Of a stretch of DNA of 42,466 bases, positions 25,028 through 34,145 are shown piece after piece (within the stretch, counting starts at the first letter, position 1; every line of letters begins with the position of its first letter). A model generated the notes under the pieces. It searched no databases. It was given only the letters and a program-made list of their open reading frames with translations, and was not told the DNA's origin. Source of the DNA: Candidatus Parcubacteria bacterium (GTDB lineage Bacteria > Patescibacteriota > Patescibacteriia > Patescibacteriales > BM507); contig PKTH01000025.1 in NCBI GenBank assembly GCA_002869265.1, positions 1-42,466 of the forward strand. The letters are read 5' to 3'. Position numbers and translations under genes: made by a program.

Positions 25028-27934
25028 TTATTTTTTAATTATTCCAATTTTCAGGTCCTCTCCATCAATTTTTACTTCATTTTGGTGCTCAAAATCTTGA
25101 TCTCCTTTTTCTAAATCATCACAAAGTGTTTCTTTTTTGATATCTTTCAAGAAGGTTTTGAAAACTTTTTCTAAAAATTTAGATTCAGACTGCCAATAAA
25201 GGCCGGCTCTATCACCTATGCTTAAGTTTGCCTTTTTCCTTAAAGCATTAACAAAACGTACCACTTCTCTTTTGGCCCCTTCCAATTTGAGTTCCTCACT
25301 TATCTCTGTATCAAGCTCCACCTCAATATTCCCAGATCCTTTTTTGGAACTAACCTTTTTAACATTTAGTTCATCCAAAACTAGATCCTCATATTTATTT
25401 GGTAATTCAAAATTCTGAATTCGTATTTCGCTTAATGGTTGTCTTACTCTAATGCCAACCTCGTCTCTTTTGGCAAGCCCAAGCTCAACAATCTTCCTCA
25501 CTTCATTCATTTCATTTACTAGCTTATCGTCTATTTCTCCAGCCTCTGGCCAAGCTTCAAGATGAACTGATTTTTCTTTATCTGAAAAATTATTTCCAGT
25601 CATCTTCTGCCATAAAGTTTCTGCTAAAAATGGCATAAATGGAGCCATGACTTTTGATAGCTCGGTTAAAACATATTTCATGGTAGCCAGAGCACTTTGT
25701 TTATCTCCTTCGTTCTCAGACTTAAACCTATCTCTAGATCTTCTCAAATACCAAGTTGAAAGATCGTCTATAAAAGCTTCGATCGGCCTAACTGATTTTG
25801 GCAAATTATAAGCATCCATTTCAGTGCTTACTTCTTTAATCAACTCATTCAATCTAGAAACAATCCATTGATCCAAAATGTTCTTACTATCCAAACCATC
25901 TTGCTTTAAATCGTCCGCATACAATTCATAAAATTTATAAACATTCCAAAGTATCATGTTGTTCTTCCTTAGAGCCTCTTTTACTCCCGCTTCCATAAAA
26001 TTAAAATTCTCAGCCAACATAACCGATGAACTCAATAGATAGTAACGAAGAGCATCAGAGCCATAAGTTTCCATGATTATCGCTGGGTCAGGATAGTTTG
26101 ATAATCTCTTAGACATCTTTTTACCATCCTCAGCCAAAACAGTTCCGTTGACTATAACATTTTGAAAAGCGTTAGTTTCTTTCACTCCTCCCGATATAAC
26201 ATGAAGATAATAAAACCAAGCCCTTGTTTGGTCTACGCCCTCAGCTATAAACTTCGCTGGGAAATTTGCTTCAAATAATTCTTTGTTTTCAAATGGGTAA
26301 TGCATTTGAGCATAAGGCATGGACCCTGAATCAAACCAAGTATCTAGAACATCTGGAATACGTTTCATCTCTCCTGAGCACTTATCGCAAGAGAATATAA
26401 CCTTATCTACAACATCTTTGTGAAGATCATCTACTCGTACTCCACTTGCTTGCTCTAGTTCATCAATCGAACCAAACACTTTTATCTCTCCACATTCGCA
26501 TCTCCAAAGAGGCATAACCGAAGCCCAAAAACGTTGACGAGAAATAGACCAATCACGAGCCCCCTCCAACCACTTACCAAAACGACCCTCTTTCATGTGA
26601 GCCGGAGACCAGTTTATATTCTTAGCACTCTTAAGTAAATTATCTTTTATTTTTGTGACACTCACAAACCAAGAAGAGGTTGCATAGTTCAAAAGCGGGG
26701 TATCACAACGCCAGCAGTGTGGATATGAATGTTCGTATTTTTCTTTATGAAAAAGCTTTCCAGTATGTGCTAGTTTTTTAATCACCTCAATATCAGTCGC
26801 CATGTGGTTACCAGCTTCTTTTACATTCATACCAGTAAAATCAGTAGCTTCCTTTCGGATAACCCCATCCATCCCTAAATGCTGAACAAATGGCAGACCA
26901 TGCTCTTCTCCTAGCCTCATATCATCTTCACCAAAAGCTGGAGCAATATGGACTATTCCCGTCCCCTCTTCTGTGGTCACAAAATCACCAGCATAAATTG
27001 TCCAACCCTTATCATGCCCTTCTAAGTTTTCATCTTTAGAATAATAATCAAATAGTGGTATGTATTTTAGTCCGACCAAATCTTTTCCTTTAATGGTCTC
27101 TATTATTTCGTATTCATTTTCTTTAATAATATCCTCTAGTCTTTCTTTAGCAAAGAGAAATATTTCTTCTTTTTCATCTTTTTCTATCTTTGCTTTTACA
27201 TAGTCAATATTTTCACCAATCGCCAAAGCGACATTACCGATCAGAGTCCAAGGAGTTGTGGTCCAAGCAAGAACAAAGGTTCCAGGCTCATCAACTAATT
27301 CAAACTTTGCGATAGCTGATAGATCTTTAATTGTTTCATAGCCTTCAGAAACCTCCATCTGAGAAAGAGTTGTCTCACAACGAGGACAAATGTGCATTGA
27401 ACGAAAACCTTCATAAACAAGGCCTTTATCCCAAAGTTGTTTAAAAACCCACCAAATAGACTCCATAAAATCAAGATCCATGGTCCTGTATGAATTCTCC
27501 ATATCTGCCCAACGACCAAGTCTGGTAACAACCTTCTCCCAAACTTCAGCATAGCCTTCAACTCTTTGCCGACAGAGGTTGTTAAACTTCTCTACTCCAA
27601 TCTCTTCAAGATCTTTTTTGCTTTTTGATCCAAGTTCCTTCTCAACAATGTTTTCAATAGGAAGCCCGTGACAATCCCAGCCCCATTTTCTCTCAACCTT
27701 AAAACCTTTCATGGTCCAATATCTTGGAACCACGTCTTTCATTATACTAGCCACCAAATGTCCGTAATGAGGGGTTCCGGTCGCAAAAGGAGGTCCATCA
27801 TAAAAAACGTAGTCACCTTGTGGCGCTTCTTTTTCAACTGATTTTTGAAATATTTTATTTTCCTCCCAAAATTTTAACGCCTCTTCTTCCATTCCAGGAA
27901 ATTGGCTCTTTGCTTGCTTATTCTCTTTCATCAC
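25028..27934 (-). CDS. ileS: Isoleucyl-tRNA synthetase
   Basis: 968 residues charging tRNA-Ile. The HIGH-type motif is HYGH (residues 56-59, in PPFATGTPHYGHL) and the KMSKR signature (GKKMSKRLSNYPDP) is near residue 605. The CP1 editing domain includes WTTTPWTL and GTGIVHIAPAFGEDD; several CxxC pairs (CPRC, CECG, CDKC) lie between, as in the type with internal zinc sites. The C-terminal anticodon-binding domain runs from about 660. The HYGH motif and length match the ileS2-like clade often found in Patescibacteria, but clade placement is inferred. A promoter with perfect -35 starts 24 bp upstream and the gene heads the operon. Confidence 0.97.
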   Translation of the reverse strand: MMKENKQAKSQFPGMEEEALKFWEENKIFQKSVEKEAPQGDYVFYDGPPFATGTPHYGHLVASIMKDVVPRYWTMKGFKVERKWGWDCHGLPIENIVEKELGSKSKKDLEEIGVEKFNNLCRQRVEGYAEVWEKVVTRLGRWADMENSYRTMDLDFMESIWWVFKQLWDKGLVYEGFRSMHICPRCETTLSQMEVSEGYETIKDLSAIAKFELVDEPGTFVLAWTTTPWTLIGNVALAIGENIDYVKAKIEKDEKEEIFLFAKERLEDIIKENEYEIIETIKGKDLVGLKYIPLFDYYSKDENLEGHDKGWTIYAGDFVTTEEGTGIVHIAPAFGEDDMRLGEEHGLPFVQHLGMDGVIRKEATDFTGMNVKEAGNHMATDIEVIKKLAHTGKLFHKEKYEHSYPHCWRCDTPLLNYATSSWFVSVTKIKDNLLKSAKNINWSPAHMKEGRFGKWLEGARDWSISRQRFWASVMPLWRCECGEIKVFGSIDELEQASGVRVDDLHKDVVDKVIFSCDKCSGEMKRIPDVLDTWFDSGSMPYAQMHYPFENKELFEANFPAKFIAEGVDQTRAWFYYLHVISGGVKETNAFQNVIVNGTVLAEDGKKMSKRLSNYPDPAIIMETYGSDALRYYLLSSSVMLAENFNFMEAGVKEALRKNNMILWNVYKFYELYADDLKQDGLDSKNILDQWIVSRLNELIKEVSTEMDAYNLPKSVRPIEAFIDDLSTWYLRRSRDRFKSENEGDKQSALATMKYVLTELSKVMAPFMPFLAETLWQKMTGNNFSDKEKSVHLEAWPEAGEIDDKLVNEMNEVRKIVELGLAKRDEVGIRVRQPLSEIRIQNFELPNKYEDLVLDELNVKKVSSKKGSGNIEVELDTEISEELKLEGAKREVVRFVNALRKKANLSIGDRAGLYWQSESKFLEKVFKTFLKDIKKETLCDDLEKGDQDFEHQNEVKIDGEDLKIGIIKK

Positions 27935-27957
27935 AAAATTTTACTAATTATAGAAGT

Positions 27958-27986
27958 ATTTTAACTAAAAATGGGGTCATTGTCAA
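27958..27986 (-). promoter_or_regulatory. Sigma70-type promoter of ileS operon
   Basis: On the minus strand a perfect -35 TTGACA (27986-27981), a 17-bp spacer and -10 TAAAAT (27963-27958), 24 bp before the ileS ATG. No T-box-type leader is possible in so short a distance. Confidence 0.75.
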
Positions 27987-28113
27987 AGCAGAATATTGCC
28001 ACAAATGACTAAAAATAGCAAATATTATAGACAAGCTAGCCTATATTTATTAAATCTTTAATGTTTACTTAGCTCATAGAGTATATTATTCTTATGTATG
28101 CTAATATTTATGT

Positions 28114-29934
28114 ATGGATTTTCAATTTCAATCAAAATTTAAGCCAAAGGGAGATCAGCCAAAAGCAATTAAGGCAATTAGTGATGCTTTGCTAGATAAT
28201 CTTCAATCACAAACCCTCTTGGGAGTTACAGGTAGTGGTAAGACTTTTACTATGGCCAAAATTATAGAAAATTTGCAAAGGCCTACTCTGGTGATGTCAC
28301 ATAACAAAACCTTGGCGGCGCAACTATACTCGGAGTTTAAACAATTTTTTCCAAATAATGCTGTCCATTATTTTGTTTCTTACTATGATTATTATCAACC
28401 AGAGGCCTATATCCCCCAGTCCGACACCTACATAGAAAAAGAAGCAACCATCAATGAAGAAATCGATAGATTAAGACATGCCGCTACCCAGTCCTTGGTA
28501 AACAGAAGAGACGTAATAATAGTCGCCTCTGTGTCTTGCATCTATGGCATAGGAGACAAACAGGACTACATTGAACAAGGAGTAATTTTTAGAGAGGGTC
28601 AAGAAATAAAAAGAGAGCTTTTATTAAAAGAGTTGGTACGTATGCAATTCGATAGAAACGACACAGCCTTTTACCGAGGACAATTCAGAGTAAAGGGCGA
28701 CACGGTCGATATTCATCTCAGCACTGGAGAAAATGTTATTAGAATAATTCTTTTTGGAGATATTATTGAAAAAATTCTTTTATTCAATATTAAACCTTCG
28801 GCCGGAAACCCAATATGGGCAGGTGAACTTAAAAACAAAGAAGCATCTGAGCTCGAACAAATAAATCTTCTGCCAGCTAAACATTTCATGACCCCAGAAG
28901 ACAGAATGAAAAAAGCTATCAAGCAAATAAAGCTTGAACTAAAACAAAGACTGAAAGTATTACAAAAGAATAAAAAAGACGTTGAGGCTTATAGACTAGA
29001 GAGAAAAACAAATTACGACATAGAGATGATGGAAGAGTTGGGATATTGTAACGGAATCGAAAATTACTCTCGCCACCTGTCAGAAAGAGAGGCTGGCTCA
29101 GCTCCTTCGACTTTAATTGATTTCTTCCCTGAAGATTATTTAACTTTCATCGATGAGTCACATGTAACTGTCCCTCAAATCAGAGGGATGTTTGCGGGTG
29201 ATAAAGCCCGAAAAGAAACATTAATCGATTTCGGATTCCGACTCCCCTCCGCTCTCGATAATCGGCCGCTAAATTTTGAAGAGTTTAATTCTAAAATAAA
29301 TCAAATTGTGTATGTAAGTGCTACCCCTAGTGAATACGAAATAAACAAATCAAAACAAGTTGTAGAACAGCTAATCAGACCAACCGGACTTCTAGATCCA
29401 ATAATCGAACTCAGGAAAAAGGATAATCAAGTTGCTGACGTTTTAAACGAAATTGACCAAACAATCGCCAAAGGGCAAAGAGTGCTAATAACAACTCTCA
29501 CCAAGAGAATGGCTGAAGAGCTAGCCGAATTTATTGCTGAAAGAGGAGTGAAAGTAGAATACCTCCACAGTGAAATAGATACCCTAGAAAGAGTAGAAAT
29601 TCTTAAACGTTTACGTAATGGCGAAATAGATGTTTTGGTAGGAGTCAATCTCCTGAGAGAAGGCCTTGATTTACCAGAGGTTTCTTTGGTGGCAATCCTC
29701 GATGCTGATATTTCAGGTTTTCTTCGCAATGAAACAGCCCTGGTTCAAACCATCGGCCGTGCTTCAAGACATATAGAAGGAAGAGTTATTATGTATGCTG
29801 ACAAGCAAACCCCGGCCATTAATTACGCTGTTGCTGAAACAAAAAGAAGAAGAAGACTGCAAGAGGACTACAACAAGAAAAACGGCGTTAAGCCTGAGGC
29901 TATCCAAGCTAAAATACATGAAAGCATAATATAA
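28114..29934 (+). CDS. uvrB: Excinuclease ABC subunit B, lacking the C-terminal UVR domain
   Basis: A 606-residue DNA damage-verification helicase. Walker A GVTGSGKT is at 37-44; the damage-probing beta-hairpin YYDYYQPEAYIP is near 95-106; the DEAD-like helicase motif is in FIDESH and motif VI in QTIGRASRHIEGRV. E. coli UvrB has 673 residues and ends in a UVR helical hairpin that binds UvrC. Here the protein ends soon after motif VI, at PEAIQAKIHESII, and a terminator begins at once, so the loss is not a frame break. The start at 28114 gives the standard MDFQFQSKFKPKGDQPKAI. It is transcribed away from ileS in the plus direction; the upstream 179 bp contain only the ileS promoter and A/T-rich sequence. 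Confidence 0.97.
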   Translation: MDFQFQSKFKPKGDQPKAIKAISDALLDNLQSQTLLGVTGSGKTFTMAKIIENLQRPTLVMSHNKTLAAQLYSEFKQFFPNNAVHYFVSYYDYYQPEAYIPQSDTYIEKEATINEEIDRLRHAATQSLVNRRDVIIVASVSCIYGIGDKQDYIEQGVIFREGQEIKRELLLKELVRMQFDRNDTAFYRGQFRVKGDTVDIHLSTGENVIRIILFGDIIEKILLFNIKPSAGNPIWAGELKNKEASELEQINLLPAKHFMTPEDRMKKAIKQIKLELKQRLKVLQKNKKDVEAYRLERKTNYDIEMMEELGYCNGIENYSRHLSEREAGSAPSTLIDFFPEDYLTFIDESHVTVPQIRGMFAGDKARKETLIDFGFRLPSALDNRPLNFEEFNSKINQIVYVSATPSEYEINKSKQVVEQLIRPTGLLDPIIELRKKDNQVADVLNEIDQTIAKGQRVLITTLTKRMAEELAEFIAERGVKVEYLHSEIDTLERVEILKRLRNGEIDVLVGVNLLREGLDLPEVSLVAILDADISGFLRNETALVQTIGRASRHIEGRVIMYADKQTPAINYAVAETKRRRRLQEDYNKKNGVKPEAIQAKIHESII

Positions 29935-29960
29935 AAGACCCTTAGTTATAAGGGTCTTTT
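29933..29960. terminator. Bidirectional terminator between uvrB and the secreted protein gene
   Basis: A perfect 12-bp stem, AAAAGACCCTTA (29933-29944) with TAAGGGTCTTTT (29949-29960), loop GTTA, with T's following on the plus strand and A's preceding it, serving both converging genes. Confidence 0.95.
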
Positions 29961-29981
29961 TCTTTTAAATAACTTTAACTC

Positions 29982-32537
29982 TTAATAGAAATTGAAACTA
30001 TCCACCATGTAGTTAATAATGCTTCCGTAATCGTCATCTTTGCTGCAGGTTTCAAAGTCCATTTCAATATTAGTACTAGTATTTTCGTTGTACTTACAAA
30101 GCATTAATTCATAACATTCTTTTCCTTCATGTGTTCTGCTCCATGAATTTTTAGCAATCACTGTGCCATAACTATCAACGTCAACAAATTCTGCGCTTGT
30201 CCCATTATTTTCTAATATTTCGAATAAAGACTGATTCTCTGCTATTTTGAACTCTTTCCACTCTGCCTCACTAAAACTCTTAGTGGTCCAAGTTCCATTT
30301 GAATACTCTTTATAAACATTCTTATCCGTAACCGAAATCTCAACACCTTCTACCATGATATTCCCAATAGAGTTGTACTCTATAACTGGGCTCTCTACCT
30401 TAAAGTAAGCTCCTTCCCAATCTCCTGTATTGTTAACAAAATGGCCAGGATACTTTAATTCAAAGTTAAATTCATCATTTCTGTATGTAAGCCAATTTAT
30501 TAAGCCTGGATCTTTTGGATTATATATTGAGTTTGAATCTACACTAAATTCTGGTGTAAAACTTTCACAGCCCAATGTTGAACATTCATTTCTAGTTAGA
30601 AGGTCATTATATCCACACTCTAAACCAGGGGTAGCATCACAGGTAACAAATTCGGCCTCAGCCTTAGCCCAGGAATCATTTGCCGCCAATTTAGCATTTA
30701 CAATAAGTGGAGTCTTCTCATTGTATCCAAATATATTTGAATAACCACTATTAAATATTTTTACCTGAAACTCTCCATTATCATCAGGACGCAAACAAAG
30801 AACATCAGACAGAATGTAATCATTCACACCGTCAATTTTATCCCATTTTGTAGGATAAAAAGGACAGCTATAATAATTCTCATCATCGACCAGAGTTCCT
30901 CCGCTAGACTCATCATCTGAAACAGGAAGGGTTACCGGCTCACCTTTTGTAATTATTGGCAAATCACTACATCTATTATAAGCACATCCTTCGACGCTTA
31001 GATTATATGAACTGTGCTCAGCTCCGGTATTGTCCAGCTCCTTCATTTGCTCTGAGAGTGGTACATACAAAAACACTCTAAGCACTTCATCTGTTTTTGC
31101 CACACCATTTATAACCATATCGGTTCCTGCCTTAACGAGACTGTTCTCAACAGACAACTCTATATCTACTGGATCGTAGAATGGATAGTTAACCTTCTCA
31201 TAAACAAATCTATAGCTTTCATTGTATTCCTCGCTTTTTGCTATAAAAACTAAGTTTCCATTTTCTATTTCATATTTTGTCGGCGTTATCCATGGTCGTC
31301 TTTTAGGAAAGTAGCCCATAAGATAAAAGCCTTCAAAACTCTCTGCAAATACATGTTCCTCTGAAAAGCTAACCGCATCTCCATTAAATGTTATTGGTAA
31401 ATACCCCTTATGACAAACTATACCTAATTCATCTCCTTCTTTGTTGTGACTAATTCCAGAACAGATTCCATTAGATTTTATATTTTTTATTCTCAAATCT
31501 AACGGAACTCTTTCTAATTCTGCTTTTGTTATCTGTCCATTTCTTTCTAAATATATATCTTTATATCTCCATAGGCCAATTGCCTTTTCCTTGTTGTCTA
31601 CTGGCTCATCTTCTACAGCTTCAGCTTCAATACTAGGATCTTCAGTCGCTGGGTTATTGTCGGAGCTTGATCCCGTATTATCATCTACTTCTTCTGCCTC
31701 GGTGCTGCTTTCTGAATCTTCCTTGTTGCTATCTAATACTTCTTCTGGTTCATCATCGGTTTTATTGCTATCCACACTCTCTGATTCTTGTGAGGCTTCT
31801 TTGTTCTGCTCAGATTCTTGTTGGTTTTTCTGATCGATATTTTCTTCGACTTCCGATTCTTCAAGCAACTTATCATCACTAACCACTGCTTCCCTCTCTT
31901 CTAGCTCCTCACTACTTAACTCAACAATGCTGTCTTCGAAGTGTTTCATGTTCTCATTTGATATTCCTAGACCAAGATTTCTCATTACACTAAATGCATC
32001 GGCTGGCCTACCTAGAAAATATCTCCTACTGTCATCTGGGTTTATATACCAAGCTTCACCATTTCTCTCTACTTGCAAAAAAATCTTCCCTTTTTGTTTT
32101 TCAGCAAAGCCCTCATCCAGATTTTGTCTTCCATCCCCCCAAGGACTATAACCGTTCACTAGCTCTTCCATATCTCCATAACCATCATTGTCTGTGTCCC
32201 CAGAATTTTTATCCAAACCTAAAGCATCCTCAAGGCCGTCTGACAAACCATCGCTATCAGTATCAACATCCTCAGCACTTACGCCTACTTTTATTTTATA
32301 TAAATCTTTATTAGAAATGCCCACCCCCTGCTCTCTCATTATTCCAAATGCATCTTTCGGACGTCCCAAATAAAAAGCCTTATTATTAAGAGGGCTAAGA
32401 TAATATGCCTTTCCGGAGTCCTCTACTTTTAAAAGAATTTTACCCCTTAGTTTTGAATGCAGGCTACTTGCAGCCATAGATTCAAAAGCAAAAGCAAATA
32501 CAATAAGCAAGAAAAAATATAATATTGGTTTTTTCAT
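29982..32537 (-). CDS. Large secreted surface protein with YLGRP repeats and a calcium-type Asp-rich segment
   Basis: 851 residues. A signal peptide (1-23, ending SMAA) is followed by two copies of a 50-residue domain at about 32-81 and 150-199, with pattern GKI.L.VE..G.A.Y..P.....[FY][YF]LGRP.DAF..MR..G.GISN. Between them lies DTDSDGLSDGLEDALGLD and DTDNDGYGDMEEL, typical of thrombospondin-3-like calcium-binding repeats. A very acidic Ser/Glu/Asp linker occupies about 200-330, then a long C-terminal region with several Cys pairs (CGYNDLLTRNEC, CSTLGC) and beta-sandwich-like segments. The YLGRP repeat is a recurrent domain on secreted Patescibacteria proteins; its role is probably in binding or cell-wall attachment. 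It is monocistronic with its own promoter and terminator. It has no sortase signal and ends without a C-terminal membrane helix. Confidence 0.8.
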   Translation of the reverse strand: MKKPILYFFLLIVFAFAFESMAASSLHSKLRGKILLKVEDSGKAYYLSPLNNKAFYLGRPKDAFGIMREQGVGISNKDLYKIKVGVSAEDVDTDSDGLSDGLEDALGLDKNSGDTDNDGYGDMEELVNGYSPWGDGRQNLDEGFAEKQKGKIFLQVERNGEAWYINPDDSRRYFLGRPADAFSVMRNLGLGISNENMKHFEDSIVELSSEELEEREAVVSDDKLLEESEVEENIDQKNQQESEQNKEASQESESVDSNKTDDEPEEVLDSNKEDSESSTEAEEVDDNTGSSSDNNPATEDPSIEAEAVEDEPVDNKEKAIGLWRYKDIYLERNGQITKAELERVPLDLRIKNIKSNGICSGISHNKEGDELGIVCHKGYLPITFNGDAVSFSEEHVFAESFEGFYLMGYFPKRRPWITPTKYEIENGNLVFIAKSEEYNESYRFVYEKVNYPFYDPVDIELSVENSLVKAGTDMVINGVAKTDEVLRVFLYVPLSEQMKELDNTGAEHSSYNLSVEGCAYNRCSDLPIITKGEPVTLPVSDDESSGGTLVDDENYYSCPFYPTKWDKIDGVNDYILSDVLCLRPDDNGEFQVKIFNSGYSNIFGYNEKTPLIVNAKLAANDSWAKAEAEFVTCDATPGLECGYNDLLTRNECSTLGCESFTPEFSVDSNSIYNPKDPGLINWLTYRNDEFNFELKYPGHFVNNTGDWEGAYFKVESPVIEYNSIGNIMVEGVEISVTDKNVYKEYSNGTWTTKSFSEAEWKEFKIAENQSLFEILENNGTSAEFVDVDSYGTVIAKNSWSRTHEGKECYELMLCKYNENTSTNIEMDFETCSKDDDYGSIINYMVDSFNFY

Positions 32538-32565
32538 ACTATAATCTTTTATTTATCTTAGCCTA

Positions 32566-32574
32566 ATTATAGCA
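32566..32574 (-). promoter_or_regulatory. Extended -10 promoter of the secreted protein gene
   Basis: Minus strand TGCTATAAT, a consensus extended -10, 28 bp before the ATG at 32537. No convincing -35 is visible. Confidence 0.55.
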
Positions 32575-32606
32575 AAATATCACCCTTCTTTCTAGTAGAT
32601 TTCTCG

Positions 32607-33899
32607 CTACTTTTTAGCTTTTGTGAATAGTTTTTTTGTTCGCAACTCCCGGTGGTATTTTATTGCAAAACGATGAGCCTCATCCCTCACTCTTTTAATA
32701 AGATGAAGCGCGGGAGAACTCAGTGAAAGCTCTAAAGGCTTTTTCTCTCCAGGGAAAAATATCTTATCAGGAGCCTGAGCTGACCTTAGCCCTGCCCCCT
32801 TAGAAATAGCGATGAGCGGAATATCTAATTTATTTTTCTTAAGCAACTTACTAACTACATTCAGCTGCCCCTTGCCTCCATCAAGAATCATCAAGTCAGG
32901 TAAGGGCCAAGCCTTCTCGCCATCAACACTTCTTGCCAGACGTCTTTCCATCACTTCTTTTATCATGCCAACATCCCCGTCTTTCTCACTTACTTTTATT
33001 TTAAATTTTCTGTATTAACTTTTGTTTTCCTCCCCTTCTTCAAAGACAACCATAGAACCAACAGCCTCCGCCCCAAAGATATTTGAGATATCATAGCCTT
33101 CTATTCTTCTGGGGGTTTTGGGAAGAGACATAACTTTAGCCAATTCTATTACATCTGTTGCGTACTTATCTACCAGCCCAAGAATATTTGTGTGCTCCAA
33201 AACATTTTGCATGTGTTTTATATAAAAATCAATCTTTTTAGCCTCCTCTATGTCACCTGCTTTTTCAAATTGTTTTTTTTCTTTGATAAGATTTTTTACA
33301 ATTCTCTCTTTTTTCCCTTCAAAAAATAAAGTAATAGGCTTGATAACTTTTTTTATGTACTCATTTCTATCAACCAGGCCACCACAAACCCCCACACATC
33401 TGTTTATTTGATAATAAAAACATGGCTTCTTTTGCAATTTCTTTTCATTGCAGTAAGGCCAAATCTTTCGAATAGCTTTTAGGGTTTCTTTGACAGCTTG
33501 AGCGCTTACGAAGGGACCAAAGTATTTCCCAGATTTCCCAATTGTCCTGGTAGTGAAAATCCCCGGTATTTCATCTTCAGTTGAAATACACACATACAAA
33601 AAACGTTTATCATCTCGAAGCATTACATTGAACTGTGGTTGATGTTTCTTTACTAGATTCGACTCAAGTAACAGGGCCTCTATTTCAGAATCTGTTTCTA
33701 TCCAGTCGATACCACAAATGTTTTTCATCATAGCATGTTTATCCGGAGAGTGATTGGTGCTTTTCTGCCAATAAGAAAGAACTCTACTCCGCAGATCGGC
33801 CGCTTTACCTATATATATTATCTTGCCGGCTTTATCCAAAAACTGATAAGAACCTGGCTTCTTTGGTATATTTTTGTTTTTTACGTCTTCAATATTCAT
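32607..33899 (-). pseudogene. uvrC: Excinuclease ABC subunit C gene interrupted by one in-frame TAA
   Basis: Read through, 430 codons. The GIY-YIG nuclease domain is at the N-terminus (KPGSYQFLDKAGKIIYIGKA...), with the Cys-rich segment typical of UvrC (KPCFYYQINRCVGVC) near residue 160 and a UVR-like helix (KEKKQFEKAGDIEEAKKIDF) near 215. The RNase H-like domain opens with GYDISNIFGAEAVGSMVVF. TAA at 33017-33015 (codon 295) comes right after GEENKS. The same frame continues YRKFKIKVSEKDGDVG, exactly where UvrC usually reads [E/D]YR.[FY].I, then the catalytic ILDGGKGQL and RVRDEAHRFAI. The tandem helix-hairpin-helix C-terminus of longer UvrC proteins is absent. Restart at ATG 32966 would give only a C-terminal fragment. 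Whether the stop is real or a sequence error is unknown. Confidence 0.85.
33015..33017 (-). other. uvrC: In-frame TAA stop inside uvrC (codon 295)
   Basis: The minus strand reads GAA AAC AAA AGT TAA TAC AGA AAA TTT. In homologues the residue before YRKFKIK is usually Glu or Asp, so GAA to TAA is the simplest change. Confidence 0.95.
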
Positions 33900-33925
33900 G
33901 GCATTAATCTAACATTTTATGTACT

Positions 33926-33955
33926 AAAAAACAACTCTGGCTAGAATTGTTTTTT
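33926..33955. terminator. Terminator after the ferredoxin gene
   Basis: AAAAAACAA (33926-33934) pairs with TTGTTTTTT (33947-33955), with inner TCT/AGA pairs, a 9-bp outer stem with T-runs on both strands. It ends the large minus-strand operon before uvrC. Confidence 0.9.
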
Positions 33956-33962
33956 AAATAAA

Positions 33963-34139
33963 TTATGAAACCGTTATCGCTTGAACCGGACAAATATTGG
34001 CTGCCTCACTTACACAAGGATTGGTCTCTTGGCTTGTGGCTTCAGACTTTCCTTCAGCATTCATTTCAAAATTTGAAGGGCAAATTGCAGCGCAAGAACC
34101 ACAACCAATACAAGTTTCTTGATTTACTTTAATAGACAT
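33963..34139 (-). CDS. Small 4Fe-4S ferredoxin
   Basis: 58 residues, too short for automated lists. Start ATG 34139, MSIKVNQETCIGCGSC; stop TAA 33965-33963. Cysteines are at 10, 13, 16, 20, 42 and 50, with Cys50-Pro51 near the end (ICPVQAI). This spacing matches single-cluster ferredoxins of the Desulfovibrio type. There Cys at the first three positions and the last bind one [4Fe-4S] cluster, and Cys20 and Cys42 may form a disulfide. It starts 6 bp after the receiver gene and ends at a terminator, so it is the final gene of the histidine-kinase operon. It could carry electrons for PorB, encoded 32 kb away, but no evidence links them directly. Confidence 0.9.
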   Translation of the reverse strand: MSIKVNQETCIGCGSCAAICPSNFEMNAEGKSEATSQETNPCVSEAANICPVQAITVS

Positions 34140-34145
34140 ATTTTT

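Noticed and set aside
27935-28113. T-box leader ahead of ileS
   Set aside because: The promoter is only 24 bp from the ileS start, so there is no room for a T-box.
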